Source: Mycolicibacterium fluoranthenivorans | Lineage (GTDB): Bacteria; Actinomycetota; Actinomycetes; Mycobacteriales; Mycobacteriaceae | DNA: 64,000 nt | Direction: 5' to 3' | Assembly: GCF_011758805.1 (NCBI RefSeq) | Contig: NZ_JAANOW010000002.1 | Span: forward strand, 1,038,264 to 1,102,263 | Shown here: piece after piece, positions 56,976-64,000 of the stretch | Numbering within the stretch: the stretch's first letter is position 1 | Layout of the letters: the number at the start of each line of letters is the position of its first letter | Program-made: the position numbers and the translations under genes | The notes under the pieces: generated by a model | Database searches by the model: none | Seen by the model: only the letters and a program-made list of their open reading frames with translations | What the model was told of the DNA's origin: nothing

Positions 56976-57617
56976 ATGGGGCGATCGGAGCGACGGGGGA
57001 GCCTGGATGCGCTGGCAGTCGACCCGGTGACCGCCGCGCGGTCGCTTCTGGGCGCCGAACTCGAGAGCCGTGGTGTGCTGGCGACGATCGTCGAGGTGGA
57101 GGCCTACGGTGGCCCGCTGGGGCAGCCGTGGCCCGATGCGGCGGCGCATTCCTACGGAGGGCCGCGCCCGCGCAATGCGGTGATGTTCGGTCCGGCCGGA
57201 CGGATGTACACCTACCGCAGTTACGGGATCCATGTGTGCGCCAATGTCGTATGTGGCACCGAGGGTTTCGCCGCCGCCGTGCTGCTGCGGTCTGCGGTGA
57301 TCACCGGGGGTGAGGAGGTGGCGCGTAGTCGCCGGGGTCTGGCCGTCCCCACAGCAGCGCTCGCGCGCGGCCCCGGAAATCTGTGTTCAGCCTTGGGAAT
57401 TCTCATGGCGGACAACGGAATCGACCTCGACGATGACGCAGGTGAGGTTCGGATCAGGCTCAAGCCGCCCACCGGCGGTGTCAACGGGGTCGCCGGCCCG
57501 AGGGTGGGGGTGAGCACCGCCGCCGATCGGCCGTGGCGATTCTGGCTGCCCGGCCATCCCGAGGTGTCGGCCTACCGGCGCAGCCCGCGGGCTCCGGCGC
57601 CGGGCGGTAGCGACTGA
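56976..57617 (+). CDS. mpg: 3-methyladenine DNA glycosylase (Mpg/AAG family)
   Basis: This 213-residue enzyme excises alkylated purines in base excision repair. It has the AAG-family motifs [11 protein letters not shown] (containing the catalytic Glu region), [34 protein letters not shown] and [12 protein letters not shown]. The ATG at 56976 follows CTGAGGG and fits the domain start. It is divergent from the ABC operon and precedes tyrS by 27 bases, as Rv1688 does. Confidence 0.93.
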   Translation: MGRSERRGSLDALAVDPVTAARSLLGAELESRGVLATIVEVEAYGGPLGQPWPDAAAHSYGGPRPRNAVMFGPAGRMYTYRSYGIHVCANVVCGTEGFAAAVLLRSAVITGGEEVARSRRGLAVPTAALARGPGNLCSALGILMADNGIDLDDDAGEVRIRLKPPTGGVNGVAGPRVGVSTAADRPWRFWLPGHPEVSAYRRSPRAPAPGGSD

Positions 57618-57644
57618 GCGCCGCGGTAGGCAAAGATCGACAGC

Positions 57645-58946
57645 GTGAGTACGGGAATCCTCGAAGAACTGGAATGGCGCGGGCTGATCGCGCAGTCGAC
57701 CGATCGGGACGCGCTGGCATCGGATCTTGCCGCCGGTCCCATGACGGTCTATTCGGGATTCGACCCGACCGCACCCAGCCTGCATGCCGGGCATCTGGTG
57801 CCGCTGCTGACCCTGCGCCGCTTCCAACAGGCCGGACATCGACCGATCGTGCTGGCCGGCGGGGCGACGGGCATGATCGGCGATCCGCGTGAGACCGGTG
57901 AGCGGACGCTGAACACCGCCGATACCGTGGCCGACTGGGCGGACCGGATCCGCGGTCAACTGGAGCGATTCGTGGAGTTCGACGATTCGCCGACCGGTGC
58001 CATCGTGGAGAACAACCTGTCCTGGACCGGGCAGCTGTCGGCCGTCGAGTTTCTGCGCGATATCGGTAAGTACTTCTCGGTCAACGTGATGCTCGACCGG
58101 GACACCGTGCGGCGCCGGCTTGAGGGCGACGGTATCTCCTACACGGAGTTCAGCTACATGTTGTTGCAGGCCAATGACTACGTCGAGCTGCACCAACGGC
58201 ACGGCTGCGCGTTGCAGATCGGCGGTTCCGACCAGTGGGGGAACATCGTGGCCGGGGCGCGGCTGGTCCGGCAGAAGTCCGGCGCGACGGTGCACGCGAT
58301 GACGACACCCCTGGTCACGGACTCCGAGGGCAAGAAGTTCGGCAAGTCGACCGGCGGCGGCAACGTGTGGCTCGACCCCGAGCTGACATCGCCGTACGCC
58401 TGGTACCAGTACTTCGTGAACACCGGTGATGCCGATGTCCTCGGCTACCTGCGCTGGTTCACCTTCCTGGACGCCGAGGAGCTGGGGGAGCTTCGCGAGG
58501 CGACCGAAGAGCGGCCGCACGAACGCGCCGCGCAGCGCCGGCTCGCGCGCGAACTCACCACCTTGGTGCACGGACAGGCGGCCACCGATGGGGTGGAGCT
58601 CGCCAGTCAGGCGCTGTTCGGCCGCGCGGAGATCGCTGACCTGGATGAATCCACGCTTACGGCGGCGTTGACGGAAGCCGCCAACGGGGAGGTCACCGAG
58701 TTGGCGCCGGGTGATCCGGACGCCATCACCGACCTGTTGGTGGCGACCGGCTTGTCCAAGAGTCGTGGGGAAGCCAAGCGGGCAGTCGCCGAGGGTGGGG
58801 TGTACGTCAATAACGCGCGCGTGGAAAACGGCGAATGGATACCACAAGCGACGGACTTTCTGCGAGACCGTTGGTTGGTGTTGCGGCGTGGCAAGCGCCA
58901 CATTGCGGGGGTGCGTCGGGTCACCGGCTCTGACCAGCGAAAATAG
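57645..58946 (+). CDS. tyrS: Tyrosyl-tRNA synthetase
   Basis: TyrS charges tRNA-Tyr. The 433-residue class I enzyme has the HIGH-type motif LHAGHLVPL (residues 46-54), the KMSKS-type KFGKS loop, the DQWGNI tRNA/tyrosine-site segment, and a C-terminal S4 domain (about 365-425, [18 protein letters not shown]). GTG start 27 bases after mpg. It is followed by the rrnB promoter, a defining linkage of fast-growing mycobacteria. Confidence 0.97.
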   Translation: MSTGILEELEWRGLIAQSTDRDALASDLAAGPMTVYSGFDPTAPSLHAGHLVPLLTLRRFQQAGHRPIVLAGGATGMIGDPRETGERTLNTADTVADWADRIRGQLERFVEFDDSPTGAIVENNLSWTGQLSAVEFLRDIGKYFSVNVMLDRDTVRRRLEGDGISYTEFSYMLLQANDYVELHQRHGCALQIGGSDQWGNIVAGARLVRQKSGATVHAMTTPLVTDSEGKKFGKSTGGGNVWLDPELTSPYAWYQYFVNTGDADVLGYLRWFTFLDAEELGELREATEERPHERAAQRRLARELTTLVHGQAATDGVELASQALFGRAEIADLDESTLTAALTEAANGEVTELAPGDPDAITDLLVATGLSKSRGEAKRAVAEGGVYVNNARVENGEWIPQATDFLRDRWLVLRRGKRHIAGVRRVTGSDQRK

Positions 58947-58963
58947 GTCTCTGACCTGGCGAT

Positions 58964-58992
58964 TTGACTCGCTGTTAGCCCTGCCGTAACTT
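58964..58992 (+). promoter_or_regulatory. rrnB P1 promoter
   Basis: TTGACT (58964-58969), a 17-base spacer and TAACTT (58987-58992) form a sigma-A promoter. It is the only clear promoter between tyrS and rrs, in agreement with a single promoter for rrnB in rapid growers. Confidence 0.85.
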
Positions 58993-59135
58993 ATTCCAGG
59001 TCAGAGCGAAACGGCCAAGGCCGGAGAGCGAAGACCAAATCCGAGAGAAGTTCCCTTAAAGGGGAGTTACTCACTGCCCGCAGGACGGACCGCGGCTTTT
59101 AGCCGCGGGATTGCTGTGCGAGCAGAATCGGGCGT

Positions 59136-59164
59136 GTTGTTTGAGAACTCAATAGTGTGTTTGG
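59136..59164 (+). other. 5' half of the 16S rRNA processing stem
   Basis: These 29 bases, containing GAGAACTCAATAGTGTG, pair with 60975-61003 in the spacer with only two mismatches (allowing G-U pairs), enclosing the whole 16S gene. This is the expected RNase III processing stem. Confidence 0.8.
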
Positions 59165-59325
59165 TGGTTTTTGTTTGTTGTTTTTTGGCCACTCATTTTG
59201 GGGGGATTCCCGTCTTCCTGAGTTTGGTGGGTGGCTGTTTTTTTTGGATGCCAGTTTTGGTGTCTTTTGTTAGTGATCGGATTTTTCTGATTCGAATTCT
59301 GCCTGCGCCTTTTGGGTGTGGGGGT

Positions 59326-64000
<4,675 letters not shown>

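Larger units (their letters stand above)
58947..59325 (+). promoter_or_regulatory. rrnB promoter region and 16S leader
   Basis: This 379-base stretch between tyrS and rrs carries the rRNA promoter (58964-58992), a leader hairpin CCGCGGC-TTTTA-GCCGCGG (59090-59108), the 5' half of the 16S processing stem (59136-59164) and a T-rich, unusually AT-rich tract to about 59320. Open frames here (for example 59116-59379) are not genes. Confidence 0.85.

Noticed and set aside
59164..59324. AT-rich tract considered as foreign or mobile DNA
   Set aside because: AT-rich, T-rich leaders directly before rrs are normal in mycobacterial rrn operons; no repeats or transposase are present.

Overview
The window is a 64 kb piece of a high-GC mycobacterial chromosome, most likely a fast-growing Mycolicibacterium-type species. 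Three things point there. Much of the gene order matches what I remember of the M. tuberculosis Rv1635c-Rv1689 block (mannosyltransferase, usp, metallo-hydrolase, uvrA, membrane esterase, lysX, infC-rpmI-rplT, tsnR, MpaB-family, cyclase, pheST, argCJBDFRGH, then lipase/acyl-CoA synthetase, Trm112-like, TetR, ABC, mpg, tyrS). An rRNA operon sits directly after tyrS, which is the rrnB position of rapid growers and is absent from M. tuberculosis. The 16S rRNA has a short helix 18 without the slow-grower insertion.

Layout. 1-5.4 kb: a divergent module of a ureohydrolase (agmatinase-like), an NCS1 permease and a PucR regulator, followed by a nitrilase-family amidohydrolase. 5.4-11.6 kb: a GT-C mannosyltransferase, a universal stress protein with a clear terminator, then an insertion relative to M. 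tuberculosis (LLM oxidoreductase, CYP124-like P450, DUF427) before the metallo-hydrolase. 11.7-16.6 kb: uvrA, an AlkZ/YcaQ-type winged-helix protein, a small unknown and an LpqH-type lipoprotein. 16.7-22.3 kb: an accessory module of a TPR-like protein, a CHAT (caspase-like) protease with intact His/Cys, a small membrane protein on the other strand, and two unknown proteins. This is the best candidate here for an undescribed system. 22.3-34.2 kb: membrane esterase, lysX, DUF1844, the infC-rpmI-rplT translation operon (infC starting at ATC), tsnR, acyl-CoA dehydrogenase plus MpaB-family oxygenase, a class III nucleotide cyclase and a rhomboid-like membrane protein. 34.2-46.2 kb: pheST and a complete arginine operon argCJBDFRGH behind an ARG box. 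46.2-49.1 kb: an undescribed envelope cluster of three single-pass exported proteins and a convergent polytopic membrane protein. 49.1-58.9 kb: ABC-F ATPase, lipase/acyl-CoA-synthetase fusion, a secreted protein, Trm112-like protein, a TetR-regulated ABC exporter, mpg and tyrS. 58.9-64 kb: rrnB promoter, leader, rrs, spacer without tRNA, and rrl running off the window.

How the genes work together. The arginine operon makes arginine from glutamate under ArgR. pheST, tyrS, infC, rpmI, rplT, tsnR and the rRNA genes supply translation. lysX lysinylates envelope lipid. uvrA and mpg are DNA repair genes. At least seven genes have a TANNNT -10 hexamer exactly six bases before the start codon, the signature of leaderless mycobacterial transcripts, and this was used to choose several starts. 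I see no insertion sequence, prophage, CRISPR array or tRNA gene. All functions are inferred from sequence and family knowledge; no database search was run.
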